Shown here: piece by piece, positions 33,266 through 43,369 of the stretch
Numbering within the stretch: position 1 is the first letter of the stretch
Layout: every line of letters begins with the position of its first letter
Source: Aestuariivivens insulae
GTDB taxonomy: Bacteria; Bacteroidota; Bacteroidia; Flavobacteriales; Flavobacteriaceae
Length of the DNA stretch: 64,000 nucleotides
Direction: 5' to 3'
NCBI RefSeq assembly: GCF_022662195.1
Contig: NZ_JAKMCS010000003.1
Location: 310,001 to 374,000 of the forward strand
Made by a program: the position numbers and the translations under genes
Notes under the pieces: generated by a model
The model's database searches: none
Told to the model about the DNA's origin: nothing
What the model saw: only the letters and a program-made list of their open reading frames with translations

Positions 33266-36200
33266 ATGCAAAACCATAGCCCTTTTACAGTATATAATGC
33301 CTCTGCAGGAAGTGGTAAGACCTATACACTAGTAAAGGAATTTTTAAAAATTTTATTCCAATCCAATAATGTCTTCCGCTTTAAAAACATACTAGCGATA
33401 ACCTTTACCAATAAGGCTGTGGCCGAAATGAAGGATCGCATTATTGGTACACTCAAGCAATTTTCAGAAGATACCATTATAGAACACCCTAATAGCATGT
33501 TTGAAGCTATATGCGAAGAATTGGCTATTGAACCTAAACAACTCCACAGCAAGGCAAAACGATTGCTACATATTATGGTTCATAATTATGCGGCATTTAA
33601 CATATCTACCATTGACGGCTTTACCCATAAATTAATAAGAACTTTTGCGTACGACTTAAAATTACCTTTGAATTTTGAAGTTGAACTAGACCAAGACACA
33701 CTTTTAAATGAAGCTGTAAACCGCTTGATTGCTAAAGCAGGAAGTGATGATACCTTAACAAAAACACTGGTTGATTTTGCCATTGAAAAAGCCGATGATG
33801 ATAAGAGCTGGGATATTACCTTAGACTTTAACAAAATAGGCAGGCTTCTTTTTAACGAAAACGACGCTCCGTTTGTTAAAACATTAACCCCTAAAAGTTT
33901 GGGTGATTTTAAAGCCCTTAAGCAACTCTTAATTGACTCAATAAAAGCATTAGAGGAACAAATTACCCAAAAGGCAAATAGCATTTTAACTTTAATAGAT
34001 GAAGCTGGTTTAGAGCATGCCGATTTTTCATCAGGTTATCTCCCGAAACATTTCACCAAACTGAGCAACAAAAATTTCGATCTTAACTTTAATGCCAAGT
34101 GGCAAGAAGATTTAGCGACCAAAACCCTTTACCCAAAGCGAGTCACCACTGCCATAGCCGCTACCATAGATGACATTCAGCCTCAATTAGCAAAAGCCTT
34201 CGATGCTACTAAACATAATGTTTTTCAACTAAAATTCTTAACCGCTTTTCACAAAAACATTATCCCTCTATCTGTTTTAAGCGCTATAAGCAACGAACTG
34301 GAAGCCTTAAAAACAGAACAAAACAAATTGCTGATTTCTGAATTTAACAGCATTATAAGCAACGAAATTAAAAACCAGCCCACGCCCTTTATCTATGAGC
34401 GCTTAGGCGAAAAGTTTAGACATTATTTTATTGACGAATTTCAGGACACTTCTAAACTGCAATGGGAAAATATAATACCTCTTCTGGACAATGCCCTGTC
34501 TTCAGAAAACGGTAGCGCCATGATCGTGGGCGATGCCAAACAGGCCATTTACCGGTGGCGTGGCGGTGTAGCCGAACAGTTTATTAATTTATTCAATAAA
34601 TCAACGTTACCTTTTCAAATTGAACAAGAGGTTAACAACCTTGAATTTAATTACCGTAGTTTTAAGGAAATTGTCTCCTTTAATAATGGCTTTTTTACGT
34701 TTTTATCGGATAATACTTTTAGCAAAGAAGATTATAAAAGCCTATATAAAAGCTCGCACCAAAACCCTTCTACAGAAGAACAGGGTTATGTGGAATTATC
34801 TTTTTTAAACATTGAAAAAGATGACGACAAAGACGAACTGTATGCCAATAAGGTTTTACAAACCATTCGTGAATGCTTACAAAACGGATATACACTTAAA
34901 GATATTTGCATACTTACACGTTATAAAAAGGACGAAAAACATTTGGCTTCATTTTTATCGACTCACGACGATATAAATGTTATTTCAGAAGATGGCTTAA
35001 TGCTTGCCCATGCTCCCGAAGTTACCTTTATAAATAATGTATTAACGCTATTAACACAACCCAAAAACCTCACGGTTAAAGTTGCTGTTCTAAATTACTT
35101 AGCCAATGCATTCAACGAAGATGATAAACATTCTTTTTTTAGTAAGCATATAAACCAACCGCTACCAAACCTATTTAAAAGTCTTGAAGCCTATGAGGTG
35201 CATTTAAGTTACGATAGCTTATTGCAACTACCTTTGTACGAGTTAGTAGAAACTATTATTAGAAGCTTTAACTTGGTAAAACACGGTAATGCTTATGTGC
35301 AATTCTACCTTGATTTGGTTTTGGAATTCTCCCAAAAACTAGGTTCAGATTTACTGGCCTTTTTGGATTATTTCGATAAAAAGAAAGAAACCTTTACCAT
35401 AATATCCCCCAAAGAAGAGCAGGCCATACAAATAATGACCATTCATAAATCTAAAGGGCTTGAGTTTCCAGTAGTCATCTTTCCTTATGCCGATTTAGAT
35501 ATTTATTTGGAACGCGAGCCTAAAGAATGGTTTCCTATAAACCCGGAGACCTACCATGGCTTTAGCCATACACTAATCAATTTTAATAAAGATTTTGAAC
35601 ATTATGGGGAAATTGGCAAGACCATATATAATAACCATAAGTCAGAACAAGAGTTAGACAACATAAATTTGTTGTATGTGGCTTTAACGCGCGCCGTTGA
35701 ACAACTCTATGTTATCTCTAAAAACGATAGCATGTTAAAAGATGAGGCTAGGTCGAAAAAATATTCTGGTTTGCTAATTAATTATTTGCAACATCTTAAC
35801 TTATGGGACGACTCCCAATTAACCTATCGTTTTGGAAAATTGGAAAGCACCTTAAAGAAGGAAGTATTAGATATACCAAGCAAAACATCGTTGGAATTCA
35901 TTTCTACGAACAAAAGAGACCATAACATTAATATTGTTACTAAATCTGGGTTTTTATGGGATACTAATCAAGAAAAAGCTATCGAAAAAGGGAACTTATT
36001 ACACGATATTATGTCCCAAATATCCACAAAAGACGATGTTGACCTTGTAATTGAACAACATCTTAGCCAAGGCATGATGGACAAACAACAAGCTACATTA
36101 TTAAAAACACAAGTTTTAAACATAGTACAACACCCAGAATTAAGCCCTTATTTTAACACCAATCTTAACATTTATAATGAACAAGATATTATAACCCATC

Positions 36201-36403
36201 AAAATATTGTTTTGAGACCAGATCGTGTTGTGGTAAATTCCAAAAATGAAGCCATAATCATAGATTATAAAACGGGAGAAGCCAATAAATCACACAAGCA
36301 ACAGTTACAGTTATATCAAGATGTTTTAGAAGAAATGCATTATAAAGTTAAACACAAATTTTTGGTATATACAAATAAAAATATTGAAGTAGAAAAAGTA
36401 TAA
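33266..36403 (+). CDS. addA: AddA-like helicase-nuclease
   Basis: A 1045-residue UvrD/Rep-type helicase fused to a PD-(D/E)XK nuclease. The ATG at 33266 directly follows a TTG that is less likely to be used. Walker A is ASAGSGKTYTL near residue 14, then NILAITFTNKAVAEMKDRI, Walker B FIDEFQDTSKLQWE, the GDAKQAIYRWRGG motif, and the late helicase motifs IMTIHKSKGLEFPVVIFP and LLYVALTRAVEQLYV. The nuclease has GNLLHDIMSQI and IIDYKTGEANKSHKQQLQLY. It should work with the AddB-like protein encoded 1.7 kb downstream in processing double-strand breaks for RecA. An ompA-type gene separates the two. Confidence 0.9.
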   Translation: MQNHSPFTVYNASAGSGKTYTLVKEFLKILFQSNNVFRFKNILAITFTNKAVAEMKDRIIGTLKQFSEDTIIEHPNSMFEAICEELAIEPKQLHSKAKRLLHIMVHNYAAFNISTIDGFTHKLIRTFAYDLKLPLNFEVELDQDTLLNEAVNRLIAKAGSDDTLTKTLVDFAIEKADDDKSWDITLDFNKIGRLLFNENDAPFVKTLTPKSLGDFKALKQLLIDSIKALEEQITQKANSILTLIDEAGLEHADFSSGYLPKHFTKLSNKNFDLNFNAKWQEDLATKTLYPKRVTTAIAATIDDIQPQLAKAFDATKHNVFQLKFLTAFHKNIIPLSVLSAISNELEALKTEQNKLLISEFNSIISNEIKNQPTPFIYERLGEKFRHYFIDEFQDTSKLQWENIIPLLDNALSSENGSAMIVGDAKQAIYRWRGGVAEQFINLFNKSTLPFQIEQEVNNLEFNYRSFKEIVSFNNGFFTFLSDNTFSKEDYKSLYKSSHQNPSTEEQGYVELSFLNIEKDDDKDELYANKVLQTIRECLQNGYTLKDICILTRYKKDEKHLASFLSTHDDINVISEDGLMLAHAPEVTFINNVLTLLTQPKNLTVKVAVLNYLANAFNEDDKHSFFSKHINQPLPNLFKSLEAYEVHLSYDSLLQLPLYELVETIIRSFNLVKHGNAYVQFYLDLVLEFSQKLGSDLLAFLDYFDKKKETFTIISPKEEQAIQIMTIHKSKGLEFPVVIFPYADLDIYLEREPKEWFPINPETYHGFSHTLINFNKDFEHYGEIGKTIYNNHKSEQELDNINLLYVALTRAVEQLYVISKNDSMLKDEARSKKYSGLLINYLQHLNLWDDSQLTYRFGKLESTLKKEVLDIPSKTSLEFISTNKRDHNINIVTKSGFLWDTNQEKAIEKGNLLHDIMSQISTKDDVDLVIEQHLSQGMMDKQQATLLKTQVLNIVQHPELSPYFNTNLNIYNEQDIITHQNIVLRPDRVVVNSKNEAIIIDYKTGEANKSHKQQLQLYQDVLEEMHYKVKHKFLVYTNKNIEVEKV

Positions 36404-36583
36404 ACCAACTAAAAAACAACAACATAACCACAGTCTATTTACAGCTTTTACATACAGGTATTAAAGATTTTTCCACGGATATAAACACCTAAAACGTCCT
36501 TTTAATCGTATTTTCTTGTTAAGAAAGTTGAGTTTATAATACATAAGGATTGATACTGTCTTCAATATTTTTATATATTTGTC

Positions 36584-36614
36584 TTTGTTAATAAATTTTT
36601 ACAACTTACATTTG
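36584..36614 (+). promoter_or_regulatory. Strong consensus promoter of the OmpA gene
   Basis: TTTG (36584-36587), 19 nt, then TACATTTG (36607-36614): a perfect Bacteroidota promoter, 36 bp before the ATG. A further TATATTTG at 36574-36581 overlaps its upstream side and may be a second start. Confidence 0.75.
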
Positions 36615-36650
36615 TTTGCAATTAACACTTAAAAATTAAACTTTTTGAAT

Positions 36651-38039
36651 ATGAAAAATCTTAGCAGATTATTGTTCGCTATGTTGCTTGTACTTGGGTA
36701 TAGCAACGTAAATGCGCAAGACAAAAACAACCCATGGCAAATTACTATTGGTGTAAATGCAGTAGATGCATTCCCTTCAGGAGATGGTGCATTATTCACT
36801 GGAAATGGTGAAGCTAGTGAAACTATCTTTAGTAAGTTTGTTGACACAGACAACTACAACATTTTACCATCATTAACCACTATTTCTGTTTCTAAATACT
36901 TAAGTGATGGATTTTCTTTTGGTGTAACAGGATCAATCAATAAAATTGAGAGCTGGGGAGAGGTTCCTGGTACTCCTGATGCAGCAGAAGCAGACGATTT
37001 ATCTTACTATGGTGTAGACGGAACTATTAAGTACAACTTCTTAGAAGACACAACCTTTGATCCATATATTGGTGTAGGTGGTGGTTACACTTGGGTTGAC
37101 GAAGTTGGAGCTGGTACTTTAAATGGTACTTTAGGTTTCAATGTATGGTTTAGCGAAAACATTGGTCTTACTTTACAGACTTCATACAAGCATGCTTTCG
37201 AAGACTATTTAGATACACATTTCCAACATTCTGCTGGTATCTCTATTAAATTTGGAGGAACAGATACAGATGGTGATGGCATCTACGACAAAGACGATGC
37301 TTGTCCAGACGTTGCTGGTTTAGAAGCTTTTAATGGTTGTCCAGATTCTGACGGTGATGGTATTGAAGATAGCAAAGACGATTGTCCTAACGAAGCTGGT
37401 GCTGCTGAATTTAACGGTTGTCCAGATTCTGATGGTGACGGTGTTGCCGATAAAAACGATAACTGTCCTTCAGTTGCTGGTTTAAAATCTTTAGCTGGTT
37501 GTCCAGATGCTGATGGTGACGGTGTTACAGATGGTGATGATTCTTGTCCTAACACTGCTGGTCCTGCTGCCAATAAAGGTTGTCCTTGGCCAGATACCGA
37601 TGGTGATGGCGTTTTAGACAAAGACGATAAATGTCCAGACGTTAAAGGTACTGTTGCTAACAACGGATGTCCAGAAGTTACTGAAGAAGTTCAAAAGACA
37701 TTAAACGAGTACGCTAAAACGATCTTATTCGATACTGGTAAATCTACTATCAAATCTCAATCTGAAGAAGTATTGAAAGATATTATTGGTATCCTTAATG
37801 AGTACCCAACTGCTAAATTTACAGTTGAAGGACATACCGATAGCGTAGGTAGCGAAAAATTAAACCAATCTTTATCTGAAGCTAGAGCGCTTTCTGTAAA
37901 AGATTACTTAGTTAAGAATGGTGTTGACGAATTTAGACTTTCTGCACTTGGTTACGGTGAGTCTAAGCCAATCGATACTAACAAAACTAGAGCTGGTAGA
38001 GCTAACAACAGACGTGTTGAAATTAACTTAGCAAAATAA
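36651..38039 (+). CDS. OmpA-family protein with thrombospondin type 3 repeats
   Basis: A 462-residue outer-membrane protein, started at the ATG at 36651. The signal peptide [23 protein letters not shown] would be cut after NAQ or NA. Residues about 25-205 form an 8-stranded beta-barrel-like domain, with aromatic-ended strands such as [17 protein letters not shown]. From about 206 to 345 there are five or six calcium-binding TSP3 repeats ([16 protein letters not shown] type, each with a Cys-Pro). The C-terminal OmpA domain has [32 protein letters not shown] and NNRRVEI, which bind peptidoglycan. A perfect promoter, strong terminator and regular codon use suggest high expression. Confidence 0.94.
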   Translation: MKNLSRLLFAMLLVLGYSNVNAQDKNNPWQITIGVNAVDAFPSGDGALFTGNGEASETIFSKFVDTDNYNILPSLTTISVSKYLSDGFSFGVTGSINKIESWGEVPGTPDAAEADDLSYYGVDGTIKYNFLEDTTFDPYIGVGGGYTWVDEVGAGTLNGTLGFNVWFSENIGLTLQTSYKHAFEDYLDTHFQHSAGISIKFGGTDTDGDGIYDKDDACPDVAGLEAFNGCPDSDGDGIEDSKDDCPNEAGAAEFNGCPDSDGDGVADKNDNCPSVAGLKSLAGCPDADGDGVTDGDDSCPNTAGPAANKGCPWPDTDGDGVLDKDDKCPDVKGTVANNGCPEVTEEVQKTLNEYAKTILFDTGKSTIKSQSEEVLKDIIGILNEYPTAKFTVEGHTDSVGSEKLNQSLSEARALSVKDYLVKNGVDEFRLSALGYGESKPIDTNKTRAGRANNRRVEINLAK

Positions 38040-38067
38040 TAAGCTAAAACAATTTTAAAATAAGTTT

Positions 38068-38098
38068 AAAAACGCTTCGGATATCCGAAGCGTTTTTT
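38068..38098 (+). terminator. Intrinsic terminator after the OmpA gene
   Basis: A perfect 30-bp palindrome (AAAAACGCTTCGGAT and its complement, 38068-38097) followed by T and A-T. It ends only 12 bp before the addB start codon. Confidence 0.88.
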
Positions 38099-38109
38099 AT
38101 TTTTATATA

Positions 38110-40875
38110 ATGACAACATTTATTTTTGATGTTCTAACCGACTTACAAGAAAAGCGAATAAACTTAACCGAAACAACTTTTATTTTACCAAGTAAAAGGG
38201 CTGGACTTTTTCTAAAACACCAACTTCATCATTTTATTGACCAACCTATATTTTCTCCTAAAATTCTTAGTATTGAAGAATTTGTAGAAGATTTATCGCA
38301 GCTAAAGAAAACAACCAACACCGAACTTCTTTTTCTGTTTTATAACAGTTACCTGCAATTAACCCCTAAAGAAGCTACAGAATCGTTTGAGTCTTTTTCT
38401 AAATGGGGACAGCTCCTACTTCAGGATTTTAATGAAATAGATCGCTATTTGGTGCCTCAAGAAAAGATTTTTAATTACCTGGGTGCCATAAAAGAAATTG
38501 AACATCAGCATTGGTCCTTAGAAGAGCAACAAACAGATTTCATTAAAAAATATCTGGCTTTCTGGAATAAACTCTTCAGCTATTATACCCATTTCACCAA
38601 ATCCATGTTAAAAAAGCAGATAGGTTATCAAGGGTTGATATATCGCGAAGCCGCCAAAAACATATCTAATTACATTCAAAGCAACTCTAACAAAAACCAC
38701 ATCTTTTTAGGATTTAATGCCTTAAACACAGCCGAAGAAATAATCATTCAAGAATTACTGGAAAACAACTTGGCTCAAATTTATTGGGATATAGACCAAG
38801 TATTTATAGAAAATAACATACACGATGCAGGTCTATTTGTAAGACAACATAAAGCCCAATGGAATTATTTTAACCACCACCCATTTAATTGGATAACCAA
38901 TCATTACAGTACCAAGAAAAACATTTCGGTATATGGTATTCCCAAGCAAGTAGGACAGGCCAAATACATTGGTAGCATTCTTAAAAAGTTAAAGCAACAA
39001 CAAACATCACTACAAAATACAGCCGTTATTCTAGGGGATGAAAACCTGCTAATTCCTGTTTTAAACTCGCTACCTAAAGACCTTGACGCTTTAAATATTA
39101 CCATGGGTCTTCCCTTAAAGTCCGTACCATTGGCCTCACTTTTTCAAAGCTTATTCGAAATTCATAAAAGGGACTCCAAGACATTTTATTTTAAAGACAT
39201 CATTAAAATATTATCCCATCAGTTTATAAGGCCTTTATTTATACATGAAAATGAAGATCATGCCATCACTATCATCAATACTATAAACACCAACAATTTA
39301 GTATATGTCTCCAACGCACAACTGAAAGGAATGACCTCAGGTTCTCATGATCTTCTGGACATTTTGTTTTCAGGCTGGGAAACATCTATAGATCGTGTTA
39401 TTGAAAACTGTACTACCTTAATTTTATTATTAAAGGCCCATCTCGATGAAAACAAATCATCTAATTTATTGGCCTTAGAATATGTATTCCGCTTTAACGT
39501 CTTATTCAATGAATTGTCAAGATTAAATTCAGCATATAACCATATTAAGGGTGTATCGACACTATATGGGATATATAAGGAATTATTGAATTCGGAAACC
39601 TTAGATTTTCAAGGCGAACCGCTGCAAGGGCTTCAAATTATGGGAATGCTGGAATCCCGTGTTTTGGATTTTGAGACCATCATTATTTCATCTGTAAACG
39701 AAGGCTTGTTACCTGCCGGAAAAACCAATAATTCATTTATTCCCTTTGATGTTAAATTGGAAAACAATTTACCCACCTTCAAAGAAAAAGACGCTGTTTA
39801 CACCTATCACTTTTACCGATTATTACAACGGGCCAAAAATGTTTATATATTATACAATACTGAAGCAGATGTGCTGGTTGGCGGCGAAAAAAGCAGGTTC
39901 ATAACGCAATTGGAAATAGAAAACATCCACCATATTAACCACAGCATTATAGCACCAGATGTACCTATAATTAAACCATCGCTAAACATAATACAAAAAT
40001 CAGAAGATGTTATTCATAAACTAAAATCTATCGCAGCAAAAGGCTTTTCGCCCTCTTCCTTAACCCACTATATGCGCAACCCAATAGATTTTTATTATGA
40101 AAAAATACTTGGCATAAAAGAATTAGAGGATGTTGAAGAAACTATTGCTGCTAATACTTTAGGAACAGTGGTTCATAACACTTTGGAAGATTTTTATAAA
40201 CCTTTGGAAGGACAATTTCTAACACCAGAAATTATAAAAACCTTCAGGTCAAATATTTCCAGAACAGTAACGCATCATTTTAAAAATGAATACAAAGAAG
40301 GTGATATTTCTAAGGGTAAAAATTTAATCATCTTTGAAATTGCCAAACGCTATGTTGCTAACTTTTTAGATTTGGAATTAAAAAATTTAGAAGCTGGAAA
40401 TACTATAAAAATACTGGCTATTGAAGCCAATAATCTGGTTCCCATCCATATTCCAGAAATAGGATTTCCAATAAACCTTACTGGTAAAGTGGACCGAATT
40501 GATGAATGTAACGGCCTAACACGAATTATAGATTATAAAACGGGAAACGTACAGCAAAACCAAGTTGAAGTTATAGATTGGGAAGACATCACAACAGATT
40601 ACACCAGGTATAGCAAAAGCTTTCAAGTGCTTACATACGCCTACATGATGTTACAATCCAAACAAATACAATTACCTGTTGAAGCTGGTATTGTATCGTT
40701 TAAAAACTTAAGCTCAGGGTTTATTAAATTCACAAAAAAAGACAAAATAGGTTATGGCGCTACAAAAGAAGCTTTAATTACTCCAGAAACCCTTTCCCTT
40801 TTTGAAACAGAACTCAAACATCTTATTATCGAAATTTGTAACCCATCTATTAATTTTATTGAAAAGGAGGTTTAA
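38110..40875 (+). CDS. addB: AddB-like PD-(D/E)XK nuclease
   Basis: A 921-residue protein matching the AddB-type partner of Bacteroidota. The N-terminal FILPSKRAGLFLKHQL occupies the place of a degenerate Walker A. LQGLQIMGMLESRVLDFETIIISSVNEGLLP is the inactive-helicase region typical of AddB, and the C-terminal nuclease has LGTVVHNTLEDFY and RIIDYKTGNVQQ. I do not see the four-Cys Fe-S arrangement of B. subtilis AddB. It lies directly after the OmpA terminator and 1.7 kb from addA. The alpha/beta hydrolase gene begins 2 bp after its stop. Confidence 0.86.
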   Translation: MTTFIFDVLTDLQEKRINLTETTFILPSKRAGLFLKHQLHHFIDQPIFSPKILSIEEFVEDLSQLKKTTNTELLFLFYNSYLQLTPKEATESFESFSKWGQLLLQDFNEIDRYLVPQEKIFNYLGAIKEIEHQHWSLEEQQTDFIKKYLAFWNKLFSYYTHFTKSMLKKQIGYQGLIYREAAKNISNYIQSNSNKNHIFLGFNALNTAEEIIIQELLENNLAQIYWDIDQVFIENNIHDAGLFVRQHKAQWNYFNHHPFNWITNHYSTKKNISVYGIPKQVGQAKYIGSILKKLKQQQTSLQNTAVILGDENLLIPVLNSLPKDLDALNITMGLPLKSVPLASLFQSLFEIHKRDSKTFYFKDIIKILSHQFIRPLFIHENEDHAITIINTINTNNLVYVSNAQLKGMTSGSHDLLDILFSGWETSIDRVIENCTTLILLLKAHLDENKSSNLLALEYVFRFNVLFNELSRLNSAYNHIKGVSTLYGIYKELLNSETLDFQGEPLQGLQIMGMLESRVLDFETIIISSVNEGLLPAGKTNNSFIPFDVKLENNLPTFKEKDAVYTYHFYRLLQRAKNVYILYNTEADVLVGGEKSRFITQLEIENIHHINHSIIAPDVPIIKPSLNIIQKSEDVIHKLKSIAAKGFSPSSLTHYMRNPIDFYYEKILGIKELEDVEETIAANTLGTVVHNTLEDFYKPLEGQFLTPEIIKTFRSNISRTVTHHFKNEYKEGDISKGKNLIIFEIAKRYVANFLDLELKNLEAGNTIKILAIEANNLVPIHIPEIGFPINLTGKVDRIDECNGLTRIIDYKTGNVQQNQVEVIDWEDITTDYTRYSKSFQVLTYAYMMLQSKQIQLPVEAGIVSFKNLSSGFIKFTKKDKIGYGATKEALITPETLSLFETELKHLIIEICNPSINFIEKEV
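40864..40870 (+). promoter_or_regulatory. Shine-Dalgarno-like AAGGAGG before the alpha/beta hydrolase gene
   Basis: AAGGAGG lies inside the last addB codons, 7 nt before the ATG at 40878. Such strong ribosome binding sites are unusual in Bacteroidota and otherwise absent from this window. Confidence 0.5.
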
Positions 40876-40877
40876 TT

Positions 40878-41717
40878 ATGAATATACTGAAGCATATAAT
40901 TATAGAAGGAAAACACAACAAGCCCATACTTGCTGATGTATTTTATGCTGAAAACGACACTATTAAGCCCATCGTTATCTTTTGCCATGGTTATAAAGGA
41001 TTTAAAGATTGGGGCGCCTGGAACTTAATGGCCAAGGCCTTTGCCGAAGCAGGCTTTTGCTTTATAAAATTCAATTTTTCACATAATGGTGGCACCATAG
41101 AACAACCTATTGATTTTCCAGATTTAGAGGCTTTTGGCAATAACAATTACACCAAGGAACTGGACGACTTAGAGTCTGTAATCAATTGGGTTTTTAATGA
41201 CAATACCATAAAATCCGTAGGCGATTTAGACCATATCAATTTAATTGGCCATAGCCGGGGAGGCGGTATAGTTACCATAAAAGCCCAAGAAGACCAACGT
41301 ATCACGAAAGTGGTTAGCCTTGCAGGGGTTTGTGATTTTGGAAAACGAACGGCGACAATAGGCGATTTGGAACAATGGCAAAAAACAGGTGTAAAATATG
41401 TTTTAAACGGACGCACCAAACAACAAATGCCACATTACTATCAGTTTTACGAAGACTTTATTGCTAATGAAGAGCGACTTACCATTAAACGCGCTGTCTC
41501 ACAATTAAACATCCCGTATTTAATCATTCACGGTAACGCAGACACCAGTGTTTCTATAGATGAAGCCTATCAACTTCACGAATGGAACAACAACAGTGAA
41601 CTATATGTTATTGAAGGCGCTAACCATGTTTTTGGAGCATCGCATCCTTGGGATAAAGATTATTTGCCAGAGCCTTTATTAATGGCTATTAATCACACCA
41701 TTGCTTTTATATTATAG
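40878..41717 (+). CDS. Alpha/beta hydrolase
   Basis: A 279-residue cytoplasmic alpha/beta-hydrolase (no signal peptide) of the dienelactone-hydrolase or dipeptidyl-peptidase-like group. It has the oxyanion segment VIFCHGYKGFKDWGAWN, the nucleophile elbow LIGHSRGGG, the Asp in LIIHGNADTSVSIDEA, and the His in EGANHVFGASHPWD. The substrate is unknown. It follows addB by 2 bp, so they are co-translated, but no functional link is apparent. One base separates its stop from that of the convergent GH13 gene. Confidence 0.9.
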   Translation: MNILKHIIIEGKHNKPILADVFYAENDTIKPIVIFCHGYKGFKDWGAWNLMAKAFAEAGFCFIKFNFSHNGGTIEQPIDFPDLEAFGNNNYTKELDDLESVINWVFNDNTIKSVGDLDHINLIGHSRGGGIVTIKAQEDQRITKVVSLAGVCDFGKRTATIGDLEQWQKTGVKYVLNGRTKQQMPHYYQFYEDFIANEERLTIKRAVSQLNIPYLIIHGNADTSVSIDEAYQLHEWNNNSELYVIEGANHVFGASHPWDKDYLPEPLLMAINHTIAFIL

Positions 41718-41718
41718 G

Positions 41719-43368
41719 CTATTGCTTCTCCAGCAATACAATATTAAAAGGAGTATTAATGACTACTTTACCTTTTTTTACCTGTATTGTTTTTCCCGAA
41801 TAAGCATCCTGTAATTGATCGCCATCTTCAAATACTTTTGAGACGTCCAATACTTTTTCGCCATTGGGCAAATCCAACCCTATAACAACAACATCTTTAT
41901 AGTTATTGCTTTGGTAACTTCTATAGAACACATAAGGTTTCTGGGTAATCATTTGATGCTTGCCAGCACCTACAGCAGGATGGTTTTTTCTGAATTGCCC
42001 CAACTTTTGCCAATGCCTCAAAATATCTTGTGTTCTTGAATTATTCTTTATCGCCTCCCAATTCATAAACGAGCGCAACGTAGCATCGCCTTGTGTGCCT
42101 TCAACAATTAAGGCTCGTGCCGATTCATCACCATAATAAATCTGTGCTGTGCCTGGTGTTAATAATAGTTTGGTGGCTGTTTCAAAAGGCTTATTACGAG
42201 CAGCATCAAAAGGTTGACTGTCGTCGTGTGAACTTAAATAATTTAATACGCCATATCCATTTAGTTCTGAATTCAGAATATCTGAATAGCGTTTAAACAT
42301 CGCTTCTGTAGTTAGCTGGGCCGCATTCCATTTCAGTTCAAAATTGATCAAACTACTGAAGGCATCATCAAAATAATTTACTTTTTTATCTCCAAAATCG
42401 AAGGCCTTAGTACTTGAAATACCATAATTATACACTTCTCCTACTAGATAAAACGCATTGTCATCTAATACCTTATCTGGATTATTCGTTTTATATTCTG
42501 AAAACGAATAATCGCATTCATCTTTAAATTCCTGCCATACATAAGGCTCGACATGTTTTACGGTATCAACCCTATAACCATCAATACCAAACTTGGTAAT
42601 ATAATCGGTTAGCCACTTCATAATATAAAATCGTGGTGCCCTTGGGTATCCTGTACGTTCAAAGAATGCATCTAATTCTGTCACTTCTTGCTCGTAGCGC
42701 CCTTCTGCTTTCCACTTTTCAATCAATTGGGGAGGCAGGTCTACATTGGCATTACTTTCGGTTTTTATATCGGGTAGATTTTTTACTAAAGTGCAGGTTA
42801 TGGTCGACTCAAAAGATTTATAAGTGCATTGTGGCTCTGTCCTTACCCAAGCCTCTGGCCATACAGGGTCTTGTTCTGTAACGGGGCCAGTGTGGTTTAT
42901 TATGGCGTCCAACAAAATCCGTATACCGTATTGATGTGCTACGCTTACCAATTCATGTAAATCTGCCGCTGTACCAAAATTGGGATCTATAGCCGTCCAA
43001 TCGCTAGCCCAATACCCATGAAATGGATAGGTAAGCCCTGTATTTTCATCTGTACCCCCATGTATTTGTTCCACAATGGGTGTCATCCATATCGCATTGA
43101 CTCCTAAGTTGGTAAAATATCCTTCTTTTATTTTTTGGGTGATGCCTTTTATATCGCCTCCTTCGAACCCTCTTAGTTTACCTGTTTCTAATGTTCTGTC
43201 AAAATTAATATCGTTGGTTGCATCCCCATTATTGAAACGATCGATCAATAAAAAGTACACATTGGTAGCTTCCCAAACAAAGGGCGGCTCTGGTTGCTCT
43301 TCAGGGTTTTTATGGACACACCCTGTTAGGGTTACCGTTATTAAAATGCCAAAAATTAATGAACGCAT
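41719..43368 (-). CDS. GH13 alpha-amylase-family lipoprotein
   Basis: A 549-residue glycoside hydrolase family 13 enzyme. MRSLIFGILITVTLTGC is a lipoprotein leader with Cys17. The barrel begins NVYFLLIDRFNNGDATND. The catalytic residues are Asp in IDGYRVDTVKHV, Glu in YLVGEVYNYG and Asp in YLSSHDDSQPF; LLDAIINHTG is the first conserved region. It would hydrolyse alpha-1,4 bonds in maltodextrin or starch. The gap to the upstream GH13 gene is 1 bp, so these two are the last genes of the alpha-glucan operon. Confidence 0.93.
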   Translation of the reverse strand: MRSLIFGILITVTLTGCVHKNPEEQPEPPFVWEATNVYFLLIDRFNNGDATNDINFDRTLETGKLRGFEGGDIKGITQKIKEGYFTNLGVNAIWMTPIVEQIHGGTDENTGLTYPFHGYWASDWTAIDPNFGTAADLHELVSVAHQYGIRILLDAIINHTGPVTEQDPVWPEAWVRTEPQCTYKSFESTITCTLVKNLPDIKTESNANVDLPPQLIEKWKAEGRYEQEVTELDAFFERTGYPRAPRFYIMKWLTDYITKFGIDGYRVDTVKHVEPYVWQEFKDECDYSFSEYKTNNPDKVLDDNAFYLVGEVYNYGISSTKAFDFGDKKVNYFDDAFSSLINFELKWNAAQLTTEAMFKRYSDILNSELNGYGVLNYLSSHDDSQPFDAARNKPFETATKLLLTPGTAQIYYGDESARALIVEGTQGDATLRSFMNWEAIKNNSRTQDILRHWQKLGQFRKNHPAVGAGKHQMITQKPYVFYRSYQSNNYKDVVVIGLDLPNGEKVLDVSKVFEDGDQLQDAYSGKTIQVKKGKVVINTPFNIVLLEKQ

Positions 43369-43369
43369 A

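Noticed and set aside
37260-37670. Periodic GATGGTGA-type DNA repeats, also open on the minus strand as a 126-codon frame.
   Set aside because: They are explained by the TSP3 protein repeats of the OmpA-family gene; the opposite frame is a shadow of that periodicity.
41715-41721. One-base separation of convergent stop codons, also seen at 19628-19634, considered as an antisense-control arrangement.
   Set aside because: Tight convergent ends are common in compact genomes, and nothing else in the sequence points to regulation by overlap.
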